From the NCBI RefSeq assembly GCF_030505195.1, contig NZ_CP129672.1, positions 2,824,501 through 2,888,500 of the forward strand: a stretch of 64,000 nucleotides of DNA, read 5' to 3'. Below, piece after piece: positions 33,710 through 41,662 of this stretch. The stretch is from Comamonas testosteroni. GTDB taxonomy: Bacteria; Pseudomonadota; Gammaproteobacteria; Burkholderiales; Burkholderiaceae_C. Numbering within the stretch: position 1 is the first letter of the stretch; each line of letters starts with the position of its first letter. The position numbers were made by a program, and so were the translations under genes. The notes beneath the pieces are model-generated. The model saw only the letters and a list, made by a program, of their open reading frames with translations. It was not told the DNA's origin and ran no database searches.

Positions 33710-34720
33710 TTAGTCAATACTTATCTTGGCATCCTTGACCACCTTGGCCCACTTGATGCGGTCTTCATGCACGGTTTTCTTGAACTGCTCGGGGGTCTCT
33801 TCGCGGATGGTGTTGCCCTGGGAGACAAAGCGCTCGCGCACCTCGGGCTGCTTGAGCACGTCGTTGACGGCCAGATTGAGCTTCTTGATGATGACCGGGT
33901 CCGTGCCCTTGGGCGCGAAGATGCCGAACCAGATGGAGCTGTTGAAGCCCTTGGTGCCGGGCAGGCCGCTGGCAGCAATGGTGGGCACTTCCTTGACGGC
34001 TTCCACGGGCTTGGACGTGGTCACGCCCAGCAGGCGCACCTTGCCGGCCTTGTAGTGGCTCAGCACGGTCTGCACCTGGTTCATGATGCAGCAGGTCTCG
34101 CCGCGCAGCACCGAGGTGATGGCTTCGGGGCCGCCCTTGTAGGGCACGTGCACCATGTCCAGGCCCAGGCGCGAGTTGAACTCGGCAAACGCCATGTGGG
34201 TGCCGGCGCCGTTGCCGGTGGAGGCGTAGTTGTACTTGCCGGGGTGGGCCTTGACCTCGTCCACGAACTCCTTGAGGTTCTTGACGTTGATCACATTGGG
34301 ATTGATGGTCAGCACATTGGCCACGTCCACCAGCGGAGCGACGGGCACGAAGTCGGCCTCCACGTCGAACGGCAGTTTCTTGTACAGCGCGGCATTGCTG
34401 CCATGGGTGGCGGCGGTGCCGAAGTAGATGGTGTAGCCATCGGGCTTGGCACGGGCCACGAACTCGCTGCCGATATTGCCGGCGGCGCCGCTCTTGTAGT
34501 CGATGATGACGGGCTGGCCCAGAATCTTGCCCAGGGGCTCTTGCGCCACGCGGCCGATCACATCCACACCCGATCCGGCGTTAAAGCCCATGATCATGGT
34601 GATGGGCTGGTGCGGATAGCTGGCGGCGCCGGGGTCGGCCGCCTGGCTGGCCAGGGGAAACAGGGCGGTGGCCGCTGCTGTGGCAACAAGACCGGAGATG
34701 AAACGGGGCAGCAAACGCAT
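33710..34720 (-). CDS. Bug-type tripartite tricarboxylate solute-binding protein
   Basis: This is an exported solute-binding receptor of the Bug/TctC family, 336 residues. It has a signal peptide (LVATAAATALFPLASQA) and then the typical YPHQPITMIMGFNAGSGVD start, GKILGQPVIIDYKSGAAGN, and the closing EQFKKTVHEDRIKWAKVVKDA. Members bind carboxylates such as citrate or aromatic acids. No TctA/TctB membrane genes are beside it, so it is an orphan receptor, as is common in this group. The gene ends next to a repeat element. Confidence 0.93.
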   Translation of the reverse strand: MRLLPRFISGLVATAAATALFPLASQAADPGAASYPHQPITMIMGFNAGSGVDVIGRVAQEPLGKILGQPVIIDYKSGAAGNIGSEFVARAKPDGYTIYFGTAATHGSNAALYKKLPFDVEADFVPVAPLVDVANVLTINPNVINVKNLKEFVDEVKAHPGKYNYASTGNGAGTHMAFAEFNSRLGLDMVHVPYKGGPEAITSVLRGETCCIMNQVQTVLSHYKAGKVRLLGVTTSKPVEAVKEVPTIAASGLPGTKGFNSSIWFGIFAPKGTDPVIIKKLNLAVNDVLKQPEVRERFVSQGNTIREETPEQFKKTVHEDRIKWAKVVKDAKISID

Positions 34721-34770
34721 GATGGGACTTGTCCAGAGGAACCTTGAATGCTGTGAATTGTGTCCGTAAT

Positions 34771-34806
34771 TTAATGCTTTGCTTCTATATGCTTATGCAG
34801 CATTAA
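34771..34806. promoter_or_regulatory. TTAATGCT inverted repeat upstream of the Bug gene
   Basis: TTAATGCT (34771-34778) and AGCATTAA (34799-34806) form perfect 8-bp arms 20 bp apart, 51-86 bp before the Bug-protein ATG. A third TTAATGC occurs at 34818. It could be an operator for an unlinked regulator. No such regulator is visible here, so confidence is low. Confidence 0.35.
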
Positions 34807-34823
34807 GCTCGTGGGGTTAATGC

Positions 34824-34856
34824 AAAAAAGCCCAGTTCTCTTGCGAGACATGGGCT
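34824..34856 (-). terminator. Intrinsic terminator after the YXWGXW gene
   Basis: On the minus strand AGCCCA...TGGGCT with an inner TCTC/GAGA stem is followed by TTTTTT. It lies 72 bp after the YXWGXW gene stop and before the Bug gene on the same strand. Confidence 0.85.
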
Positions 34857-34928
34857 GAAATCCGCTGGAAAGTGATGACTCGGAGGGCCAGCGGAGGGAG
34901 CGATCAGGACCTCAATCGTCTAAGTGGT

Positions 34929-35333
34929 TTAGCGACGATAGGGGTTGTGGGGGTTGCGGTCATGGCGGTTGGGTACGCCGTCACCATCCCTGTCCCAGCG
35001 GCTGGCGCGGTAGTCCCAGCGCTTGCCGTGCTGTACCCAGACGGGCTGGCGGTACACATAGCCGGGGCGGTTCTGCACCCAGTGGCCGGCGCGCCAGACA
35101 TGGCGGTGGCCGCGCGGCTCCCAGTAACCAGGAGCCCAGACATAGCCACGGCGCGGAGCGGGTACGGCTTCATAGCGGACTGGGGGCGGTGCGTTGAACT
35201 GCACGTTCACATAGGTGCCCTGGCCGGCACCCGCCCAGTAAGCGCTTTGGGCCTGTGCACTACCGGCAAAGCCCAGCAAGGCGAGTGCGCCTGCGGCAGC
35301 GACGGTATGGATGGTGTTGCGGATTGTCAGCAT
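34929..35333 (-). CDS. Exported YXWGXW-type repeat protein
   Basis: This is a small exported protein of 134 residues from this start, with a signal peptide (VAAAGALALLGFAGSAQA). Its aromatic repeats resemble the YXWGXW family (RRGYVWAPGYWEPRGHRHVW, then AGHWV). A C-terminal DRDGDGVPNRHDRNPHNP stretch resembles a thrombospondin-3 or EF-hand-like calcium loop. The ATG at 35333 follows AAGGAGG at 5 nt; an ATG 15 bp upstream lacks such a site. The function is unknown; an envelope location is likely. Confidence 0.88.
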   Translation of the reverse strand: MLTIRNTIHTVAAAGALALLGFAGSAQAQSAYWAGAGQGTYVNVQFNAPPPVRYEAVPAPRRGYVWAPGYWEPRGHRHVWRAGHWVQNRPGYVYRQPVWVQHGKRWDYRASRWDRDGDGVPNRHDRNPHNPYRR

Positions 35334-35532
35334 ATACGCCTCCTTCATGGGTAGCGGGTTGCCGGTGGTCCAGGCATCCCTTGGGCTCCATGTTGGAAGG
35401 CCAGCGTCAACCGTGGGTTGCCGCTGTGCGAAGTCTTGCAATCTTGTGTGTCTGCTTGGTGAAGAATGTATAAAACAGGCGGTTGATGCAGATGCAGCAA
35501 GCGCATTTAGCTACATATTTGGGAGTGACGGT

Positions 35533-36264
35533 CTACCTGCGCAAGGCCGCAAAGGCAGGCAGCTCCCATTTGCGCATGCCCAGCACCAGGGTGTAGCCCT
35601 CGATCTTGTTGGGGCCCAGGCGCTGATCCTGAAGATGCTGCTGCGAAAAGTCCTGACCGATGCGCTGAATGCGCTCCACGAAGCTGGGCGCAAGGCTGGG
35701 GGCGACGGAGCCATGCACCAGCAGCATGGTCTCGTCCTCGCCGGCAAAAGTGCCACCAAAGTAGTCCAGCACGGCGTTCTCGCGGAAGAAGTCCATCACC
35801 GGGCCGTTGGTCTGCCAGCGGAAGGTCTTGGCCAGGCGCAGCTTGTAGCGGTTGCCGGGACGCAGCTCGATGATGCCGATGCGGTCCAGCTGCGCCAGAT
35901 AGCCGATGCCCTCGGGCTCGCTGATGCGGTAGGTGGCGACGATCTGCTCCAGCGTCCACTGGCTGAGCACGCAGATGGCCGTGAGCAGCAGCTTGCGGTC
36001 GGCAACCACGGCAACCTCCTGCTCGCGCGTGATCTGCTGCAGCAGCGGCCGGCTGTCGGCCACATTGCGCGCGAGGTCGGCAAAGTCCAGGTGCAGGGCG
36101 CGGCAGATCTCGTCGATGCGCGACAGCGGCATGTCGCCCTTGGCCAGCATGCGCTTGACGCTGGATTCGGCCATGTCTATGGCCTGGGCCAGGTCGGCAT
36201 AGGTCATCTGCGCGGCCTTGAGTTCTTTCTTGATGGCGGTGACGAGATCGGCGGTCGTGCTCAT
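35533..36264 (-). CDS. XRE-family transcriptional regulator with long C-terminal domain
   Basis: This is a 243-residue DNA-binding protein with an N-terminal Cro/C1-type helix-turn-helix (MTYADLAQAIDMAESSVKRM). About 170 residues of unassigned ligand or interaction domain follow. ATG 36264 (MSTTADLVTAIKKE) is used; earlier in-frame codons would put about 40 unlikely residues before the domain. It is transcribed divergently from the ceramidase-like gene, with a 111-bp shared region, so it may regulate that gene or itself. The target is not visible. Confidence 0.88.
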   Translation of the reverse strand: MSTTADLVTAIKKELKAAQMTYADLAQAIDMAESSVKRMLAKGDMPLSRIDEICRALHLDFADLARNVADSRPLLQQITREQEVAVVADRKLLLTAICVLSQWTLEQIVATYRISEPEGIGYLAQLDRIGIIELRPGNRYKLRLAKTFRWQTNGPVMDFFRENAVLDYFGGTFAGEDETMLLVHGSVAPSLAPSFVERIQRIGQDFSQQHLQDQRLGPNKIEGYTLVLGMRKWELPAFAALRR

Positions 36265-36375
36265 GGTATCGGTTGGTAGTACTGGCAGTGCAGCGATATG
36301 GCGCAAGTTTAGAAGATCGATGCCGTTGAAGCGGCGGATTTTCATACTGCGCGGCAAACACACACAGGAAGCACC

Positions 36376-37176
36376 ATGCAACTGCACAACTCACCGATCG
36401 CGGCCGTGGAAATGGCGAGCCCCGAGACCTCGGGCACGCTGGAGCAGCGCTTTGCCTTGTTTGGGGGCATGGCCTTGCTGTTCACGCTGGCGCTGCTGAT
36501 GCCCGGCATGGCCCAGCCCGAGCACTATCACGCCTTTGCCGACCGGCGCGGCTGGCTGGGCCTGCCGCATGCGGCCGATGTGTTGAGCAATCTGGGGTTT
36601 GTGCTGGCCGGGTTGGCGGGCGGGCTTGCTCTGTGGCGTGCCGACTATCAGAAGCTCAATGGCACGGCGCGTGCCTTGTGCGCTCTGTTCTTTGCGGGCC
36701 TGCTGTGCTCGGGGGCGGGCTCGGCCTGGTACCACTGGGCGCCGCAGGACTCGAGCCTGGTCTGGGACCGGCTGGGCATGAGCCTGGCTTTCGCCGGCTT
36801 GCTGGGTCTGGCGGTGCAGACGCGCATTGACGACATCAGCGCCCGCATCACTGCCGCGATATTGCTGGTGGCGGCGCCCGTCAGCGTGGCAGTCTGGGCG
36901 CAGACCAGCAACGTGCTGCCCTGGGTGCTGGTGCAGGGCGGCGGCATGCTCATTCTCCTGTGGCTGGCTTTTGCGACGCCGCATCGTCATGCGCTGCCCG
37001 TAGGGCTGGGCTGGGTGATCGGTCTGTACCTCGTGGCCAAGCTGCTGGAGTTGTCGGACGGCGATGTATTTGATGTGACCGCGCACGCAATCTCCGGCCA
37101 CAGTCTCAAGCACTGGGTGGCCGCCGCCGCAGCATGGCCTGTGCTGCGTGCCTTGCAGCAGTGGCGCGAGTCGTAA
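36376..37176 (+). CDS. Ceramidase-like membrane hydrolase (CREST family)
   Basis: This is a polytopic membrane protein of 266 residues with about seven hydrophobic helices. The motif set of the alkaline ceramidase/CREST group is visible: SAWYHWAPQDSSLVWDRLGM (Ser/His and Asp) in the middle and HAISGHSLKH near the C-terminus, which supply the expected zinc ligands. In eukaryotes these enzymes cleave amides of sphingolipids; the bacterial substrate is unknown. It faces an XRE regulator across a short shared promoter region. Confidence 0.8.
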   Translation: MQLHNSPIAAVEMASPETSGTLEQRFALFGGMALLFTLALLMPGMAQPEHYHAFADRRGWLGLPHAADVLSNLGFVLAGLAGGLALWRADYQKLNGTARALCALFFAGLLCSGAGSAWYHWAPQDSSLVWDRLGMSLAFAGLLGLAVQTRIDDISARITAAILLVAAPVSVAVWAQTSNVLPWVLVQGGGMLILLWLAFATPHRHALPVGLGWVIGLYLVAKLLELSDGDVFDVTAHAISGHSLKHWVAAAAAWPVLRALQQWRES

Positions 37177-37281
37177 TATTCATAGCGGCTGGCGCATGTT
37201 CATCAAGCGCCAGCGGCATAAAACCTACAAAAAAATCCGGGCAAGTTGGCACAATGCCAGCAGCGCCACAGGGAGAGATCC

Positions 37282-39234
37282 ATGAATTCCACGCCGACCG
37301 TGCATACGGCCGCCGCTGCACAGCAGCATGCCCACCCTAACCAGTTTGCCCTGTTGGGCCAGCGCCGCTTTGCGCCGTTCTTTTGGACGCAGTTTGCCGG
37401 CGCGGGCAATGACAATCTCTTCAAGTTCGCCTTCACGGTGATGGTCACCTATCAGCTCAGCGTCTCGTGGCTGCCGCCTTCCATGGCGGGCCTGGTGATA
37501 GGTGCGCTGTTCACCCTGCCTTATCTGCTGTTTTCGGCCACTTCGGGCCAGCTGACCGACAAGTGGGACAAGACCCGCATGTTCCGTCTGGTCAAGAACC
37601 TCGAGATCGCCATCATGCTGATCGCGGCCTGGGGCTTCATCCAGGCCAATGTGCCGGTGCTGTTGCTGTGCGTGTTCCTCATGGGGCTGCACTCCACGCT
37701 GTTCGGCCCCGTCAAGTTTGCCTACCTGCCCCAGGTGCTCAACGACAGGGAGCTCACGGGCGGCAACGGCATGGTGGAGATGGGCACGTTTGTCGCCATC
37801 TTGCTGGGGCAGGTCGCCGGCGGCCTGCTGATCGCCGTGCCCGAGGTCGGTCATATGCAGGTGGCCATGGCCTGCGTGGCCGTCGCGGTCGTGGGCCGCA
37901 TCTGCGCACAGTTCATTCCCCATGCGCCGGCCACCGATCCGGGCCTGGTGATCAACTGGAACCCGTTCACCGAAACCTGGCGCAACCTCCAGCTGGCGCG
38001 TCAGCAGCCCGTGGTGTTCCGCTCGCTGCTGGGCATCAGCTGGATGTGGTTCTTCGGCGCGGTGTTTCTCTCGCAGTTTCCCAGCTTTGCCAAGGAGGTG
38101 CTGCATGGCGACGAGCATGTGGCATCGCTGCTGCTGGTGATCTTCTCGGTGGGCATAGGCATTGGCTCGCTGCTGTGCGAGGTGTTCAGCCGTCGACAGG
38201 TGGAGATTGGCCTGGTGCCGCTGGGCGCGATCGGCATGAGCGTGTTCGCGATTGATCTGTTCTTCGCCACGCGTTCCCTGCCGCCCTCAGAGCTGATGGG
38301 CGTGAGCGCCTTTTTTGGAGAGCCCAGGCACTGGCGCGTGATGCTGGACCTGGGCCTGCTGGCGCTGTCGGCGGGCATCTACAGCGTGCCCATGTATGCG
38401 CTGATCCAGATGCGCAGCCAGCCCACGCACCGCGCGCGCATCATCGCGGCCAACAACATCCTGAACGCGCTGTTCATGATCGCTTCGGCCGTGCTGGCCG
38501 GTGCCCTGCTGGCCGCAGGCTGCAGCATTCCCCAGGTGTTTCTGATCACCGGCATCGCCAACGCCATCGTGGCGCTCTATGTGTTCCTGCTGGTGCCCGA
38601 ATATCTGCTGCGGTTTGTGGCCTGGGTCATCACCCACTTTGTCTACCGCTTCAAGGTGCGTGGCGACGAGCATATTCCGCGCGATGGCGCGGCCGTGCTG
38701 GTCTGCAACCATGTGAGCTTTGTCGATGCCATCTTGCTCATGGCGGCCAGCCCGCGCCCCATCCACTTCGTGATGGATCACCGCATCTTTCAGACACCGG
38801 TGCTGGGCTGGTTGTTCAAGCTGGCCAAGGCGATTCCGATTGCATCCCACAAGGATGACCCAGCCACCTATGAGGCCGCGTTCGCACGTGCTGCCGAGGT
38901 GCTGCGCGAGGGCGATCTGCTGGCCATCTTCCCCGAGGGCGGCATCACCTCTGACGGCCAGCTGCAGCCGTTCAAGGGCGGCATCATGAAGATTCTCGAC
39001 CACGCGCGAGACGACGGCCTGCAGGTTCCCGTCATTCCCATGGCGCTGACCAATCTCTGGGGCTCCTACTTCAGCCGCATCGAGCTGCGCGGCGGCAGGA
39101 ATGTGGCCATGGTCAAGCCGCTGCGCCGCGGCCTGTTCAACCGTGTGGGGCTGGAGGTGGGCGAGCCTGTGGCGGCGGCTGCGGTCACGCCAGCCCTGCT
39201 GCAGCACAACGTGGCGGAACTGCTTAGGCGTTGA
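37282..39234 (+). CDS. MFS transporter fused to a PlsC-type acyltransferase
   Basis: This is a 650-residue fusion. Residues 1 to about 420 form an MFS transporter resembling LplT (FFWTQFAGAGNDNLFKFAF start), which flips lysophospholipids. Residues about 440-640 form a PlsC acyltransferase with NHVSFVD (N476-D482) and FPEGG (550-554). Together they suggest import and re-acylation of lysophospholipids. The acyl-ACP synthetase domain of E. coli Aas is absent. The ATG follows agggagagatcc; an earlier in-frame ATG at 37246 has no such site. The stop is 10 bp from the convergent DUF3047 gene. Confidence 0.88.
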   Translation: MNSTPTVHTAAAAQQHAHPNQFALLGQRRFAPFFWTQFAGAGNDNLFKFAFTVMVTYQLSVSWLPPSMAGLVIGALFTLPYLLFSATSGQLTDKWDKTRMFRLVKNLEIAIMLIAAWGFIQANVPVLLLCVFLMGLHSTLFGPVKFAYLPQVLNDRELTGGNGMVEMGTFVAILLGQVAGGLLIAVPEVGHMQVAMACVAVAVVGRICAQFIPHAPATDPGLVINWNPFTETWRNLQLARQQPVVFRSLLGISWMWFFGAVFLSQFPSFAKEVLHGDEHVASLLLVIFSVGIGIGSLLCEVFSRRQVEIGLVPLGAIGMSVFAIDLFFATRSLPPSELMGVSAFFGEPRHWRVMLDLGLLALSAGIYSVPMYALIQMRSQPTHRARIIAANNILNALFMIASAVLAGALLAAGCSIPQVFLITGIANAIVALYVFLLVPEYLLRFVAWVITHFVYRFKVRGDEHIPRDGAAVLVCNHVSFVDAILLMAASPRPIHFVMDHRIFQTPVLGWLFKLAKAIPIASHKDDPATYEAAFARAAEVLREGDLLAIFPEGGITSDGQLQPFKGGIMKILDHARDDGLQVPVIPMALTNLWGSYFSRIELRGGRNVAMVKPLRRGLFNRVGLEVGEPVAAAAVTPALLQHNVAELLRR

Positions 39235-39244
39235 GGTTGGATGA

Positions 39245-40018
39245 TCAGGGAGTGAGCCGGATATCACCCATGTAGGCAAGTCCTTCTCCATGGGTGTTGT
39301 CCGAGTCCGCCGAGACGGTGACGCCGATGATGGTGGGCATGGCCTGGGACTCGTCGCCAAAGGCGTGCAGATAGTCGGACGTCAGATTGCGCTGCTCCGT
39401 TACCCACTGGCCTTTGTGCGTGCTGCCGCTTTGCAGCACGATATAGCGCATGCGATGCGTGAACGCGTTGTGCATGACCGCCCCTGCGGGCTGCTTGTTG
39501 TCCCAGACATAGCACAGCGTCTCGGCCGGAATGTCCTCTCCAGTGCTGATTCTGCCCAGACGCAGCTTTGCCCGTTCGCCAAAGCTCAGCTGCGATTTGT
39601 CAAAGTCGAAGGACACGCAGAGCTTGAGCGCCGCATCGTCACCGGCTCTGGTTTTGATATCGGCCTTGTCGATCAGCTGATCCACGCGCCAGCGCCACTG
39701 CAGCTGCAGATCGGGCGCGCCAGCCAGGTGCAGGGCGTGCACCATATTGCCGTAGGCGTCCTGCGTGCTCACGCGCAGCACATGACCGCCATCCTGCTCC
39801 ACCACATTGAATGCCGTCGGATTCTTGTTGGGCAGGGTGGCAAAGTGCCAGGGCCCGCCCAGCGGGCCCGGCGGCATCTGCGAAAAAGCGGGGATGCAGC
39901 TGCCCTGCGCCAGTGCCGAGACAGCTAGCGCGGACATGGCCGTGGCGAGCGCTGTCGCATGCCGGCTTTGCCGGCGTGAAGGTCTGTGCAGGGTGAAGGT
40001 CTGAGAGTGAAGCCGCAT
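39245..40018 (-). CDS. Exported DUF3047 protein
   Basis: This is a 257-residue exported protein of the DUF3047 family; no molecular function is known. A basic N-terminus and signal (ALATAMSALAVSALAQ) are followed by family segments such as LQWRWRVD, CYVWDNKQPAG, GQWVTEQRNLTSDYLHAFG and SADSDNTHGEGLAYMGDI. It is convergent with the MFS-PlsC gene, and about 230 bp separate it from the divergent unit on the other side. A role linked to the envelope is likely from export only. Confidence 0.88.
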   Translation of the reverse strand: MRLHSQTFTLHRPSRRQSRHATALATAMSALAVSALAQGSCIPAFSQMPPGPLGGPWHFATLPNKNPTAFNVVEQDGGHVLRVSTQDAYGNMVHALHLAGAPDLQLQWRWRVDQLIDKADIKTRAGDDAALKLCVSFDFDKSQLSFGERAKLRLGRISTGEDIPAETLCYVWDNKQPAGAVMHNAFTHRMRYIVLQSGSTHKGQWVTEQRNLTSDYLHAFGDESQAMPTIIGVTVSADSDNTHGEGLAYMGDIRLTP

Positions 40019-40248
40019 GGATTGCCTGATGATTTTTGAAAGTTGTGGGCGTGGGAGTGGGGCAAGATGTGCAAGCTGCAGCTGGATTGAGGGCTGGCAG
40101 CGGGCGGGAAGTATCGCTTTGCGATACTGCGAGACCTGCCGCTTGCTGATTTTGACAAAAAACAGGGCCGAAGTTTCGGGCGCATGGATGATTCGTTCGT
40201 CGCCGCATGCAAATCGCGGTCCATTTCAAAAACCACCGGGAGCCATTT

Positions 40249-40713
40249 GTGATCAACGTCCTGACCTTTATCCGTCCTCTTCGCAACAGCCTGTGCGCCC
40301 TGGGCGCGGCCTGTGCCTTGCTGGGCGGCAGTGCGGTCCACGCCCAGAGCGAAGCCTCTTTGGTGCTGTCGGCCCTGCCTGTGGCATCGGTGGTTGCAGT
40401 GGCATCGGGTGGCGCTTCGGAGGAAGTCGTGGCAATACCCCTGTTTCTGTCGGCGGCAGGTGCATCCGTGATCGTTGAGGCGGTGGAGGGCAGTGCCACA
40501 GGCGTGACCTATGTGCTCAAGAATGTGGCTGATGGCACTTCGGCCGTGGTCAAGGTCTCCGGCCAGGCCGCAGGTGCCCTGTCGGTCGGTGTGGGCACGG
40601 TGGTGGAGACCAGCGCCACGGCGGCCGGCGTGATTCTGTCCACTGCAGGCAAGGTGCTGGCCTTCATCCCCAATGAAATCGGCAAGGCGCTGATGCACAA
40701 CGAGCGTCTGTAA
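40249..40713 (+). CDS. Exported protein of unknown function
   Basis: I do not recognise this family. From the GTG at 40249, which follows gggag at a 6-nt spacing, it is 154 residues with a signal peptide (LRNSLCALGAACALLGGSAVHAQ). The mature part is poor in charge and rich in Ala, Val and Ser, with no cysteines, suggesting a small periplasmic or membrane-associated protein. An upstream ATG at 40207 would add 14 residues ahead of the signal. It is the first of three co-directional genes, 21 bp before the DUF2145 gene. Confidence 0.75.
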   Translation: MINVLTFIRPLRNSLCALGAACALLGGSAVHAQSEASLVLSALPVASVVAVASGGASEEVVAIPLFLSAAGASVIVEAVEGSATGVTYVLKNVADGTSAVVKVSGQAAGALSVGVGTVVETSATAAGVILSTAGKVLAFIPNEIGKALMHNERL

Positions 40714-40734
40714 TTCAAGAAGCTGGAGGCTCGC

Positions 40735-41592
40735 ATGATCAAGAAACCGACAAGCGTTGTACACGCCATGGCGCCCGCTCAACGCACTGGCATGCCCATT
40801 CCCGGCCCTGTGGTGCTGGCGCTGGGCGCCGCGCTGATTGCCTGGGCAGGCTCGGCAGAGGCTGGCCGCAGCTGTGAGGCCCGTCCGCTGACTGCCGATG
40901 TCATGGCCAAGGGGCTGAATCTGGCCGCGCGCACCGCCAAGGCACTGGATGCCGAGTTTCAGAAGAACGGCACCCAGGTCGTACTGCTGGCTCGGCAAGG
41001 GCAGGACTTGAGCAAATACGATCTCAAGTACTCGCACTATGGCTGGGCTTATAGAACACCCGCCGGCCCCTGGCGCGTGGCGCACAAGCTCAACGAGTGC
41101 GGCACTGCATCCGGCCATATCTACCGCCAGGGCCTGGGCGAGTTCTTTCTTGACGATATGTGGCGCTACGAAGCCGCCATTCAGATCCCGACGCCGGCGG
41201 TGCAGCAGGCCCTGCTCAAGTTCTTGAGCGCTCCCACGGTGCTGCGCCTGCAAAACGAGCCCTACAGCATGGTCAGCTATGTCTGGAGCAGCAAATACCA
41301 GCAGTCGAACCAATGGGCGACCGAGACGCTGGCCGCTGCCATGGAGCCGGCAACGATTCAGAACCGCGCACAGGCTCAGGCCTGGCTGCAGTCCAAGGGC
41401 TATGAGCCCAGCGCGCTCATCATTCGGGCGTTCTCGCGAATGGGCGGGCGCATGACGGCTGCCAATATCGCGTTTGACGATCATCCGAATGAAAAGCGCT
41501 TTGCCAGCCGCATAGAGACGGTGACCGTGGACTCCGTGGTCCAGTGGCTGCAGCGCACGCAAATGGCATCGGCCGTGCGTACTGTGCAGTGA
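40735..41592 (+). CDS. DUF2145 protein
   Basis: This is a 285-residue exported protein of the DUF2145 family. Characteristic segments are RQGQDLSKYDLKYSHYGWAY, VAHKLNECGT, IYRQGLGEFFLDDMWRYEA and SSKYQQSNQWATETLA; the SHYGWAY, CGT and QSNQW blocks recall papain-like permuted peptidases, but this is a weak inference. A hydrophobic segment (VVLALGAALIAWAGSAEA) near residue 25 is the signal peptide. ATG 40735 is preceded by ggagg. It follows the unknown exported gene by 21 bp. Confidence 0.85.
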   Translation: MIKKPTSVVHAMAPAQRTGMPIPGPVVLALGAALIAWAGSAEAGRSCEARPLTADVMAKGLNLAARTAKALDAEFQKNGTQVVLLARQGQDLSKYDLKYSHYGWAYRTPAGPWRVAHKLNECGTASGHIYRQGLGEFFLDDMWRYEAAIQIPTPAVQQALLKFLSAPTVLRLQNEPYSMVSYVWSSKYQQSNQWATETLAAAMEPATIQNRAQAQAWLQSKGYEPSALIIRAFSRMGGRMTAANIAFDDHPNEKRFASRIETVTVDSVVQWLQRTQMASAVRTVQ

Positions 41593-41662
41593 ATTTGAGT
41601 CTTGTTAGCTTCAAGGCCTTGCTAAGTATGCGCATGGCGCTACGTTTTTGGAGTAATTGAAA

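Noticed and set aside
35507..36394. A longer open frame overlapping the XRE regulator in another minus-strand frame
   Set aside because: The overlapping frame translates to a Arg/His-rich product with no domain; the frame with the helix-turn-helix is the real one.
37240..37262. A TTGGCAC-like motif before the MFS-PlsC gene, resembling a sigma-54 -24 box
   Set aside because: The -12 element is not at the right spacing and no bacterial enhancer-binding regulator is beside it.
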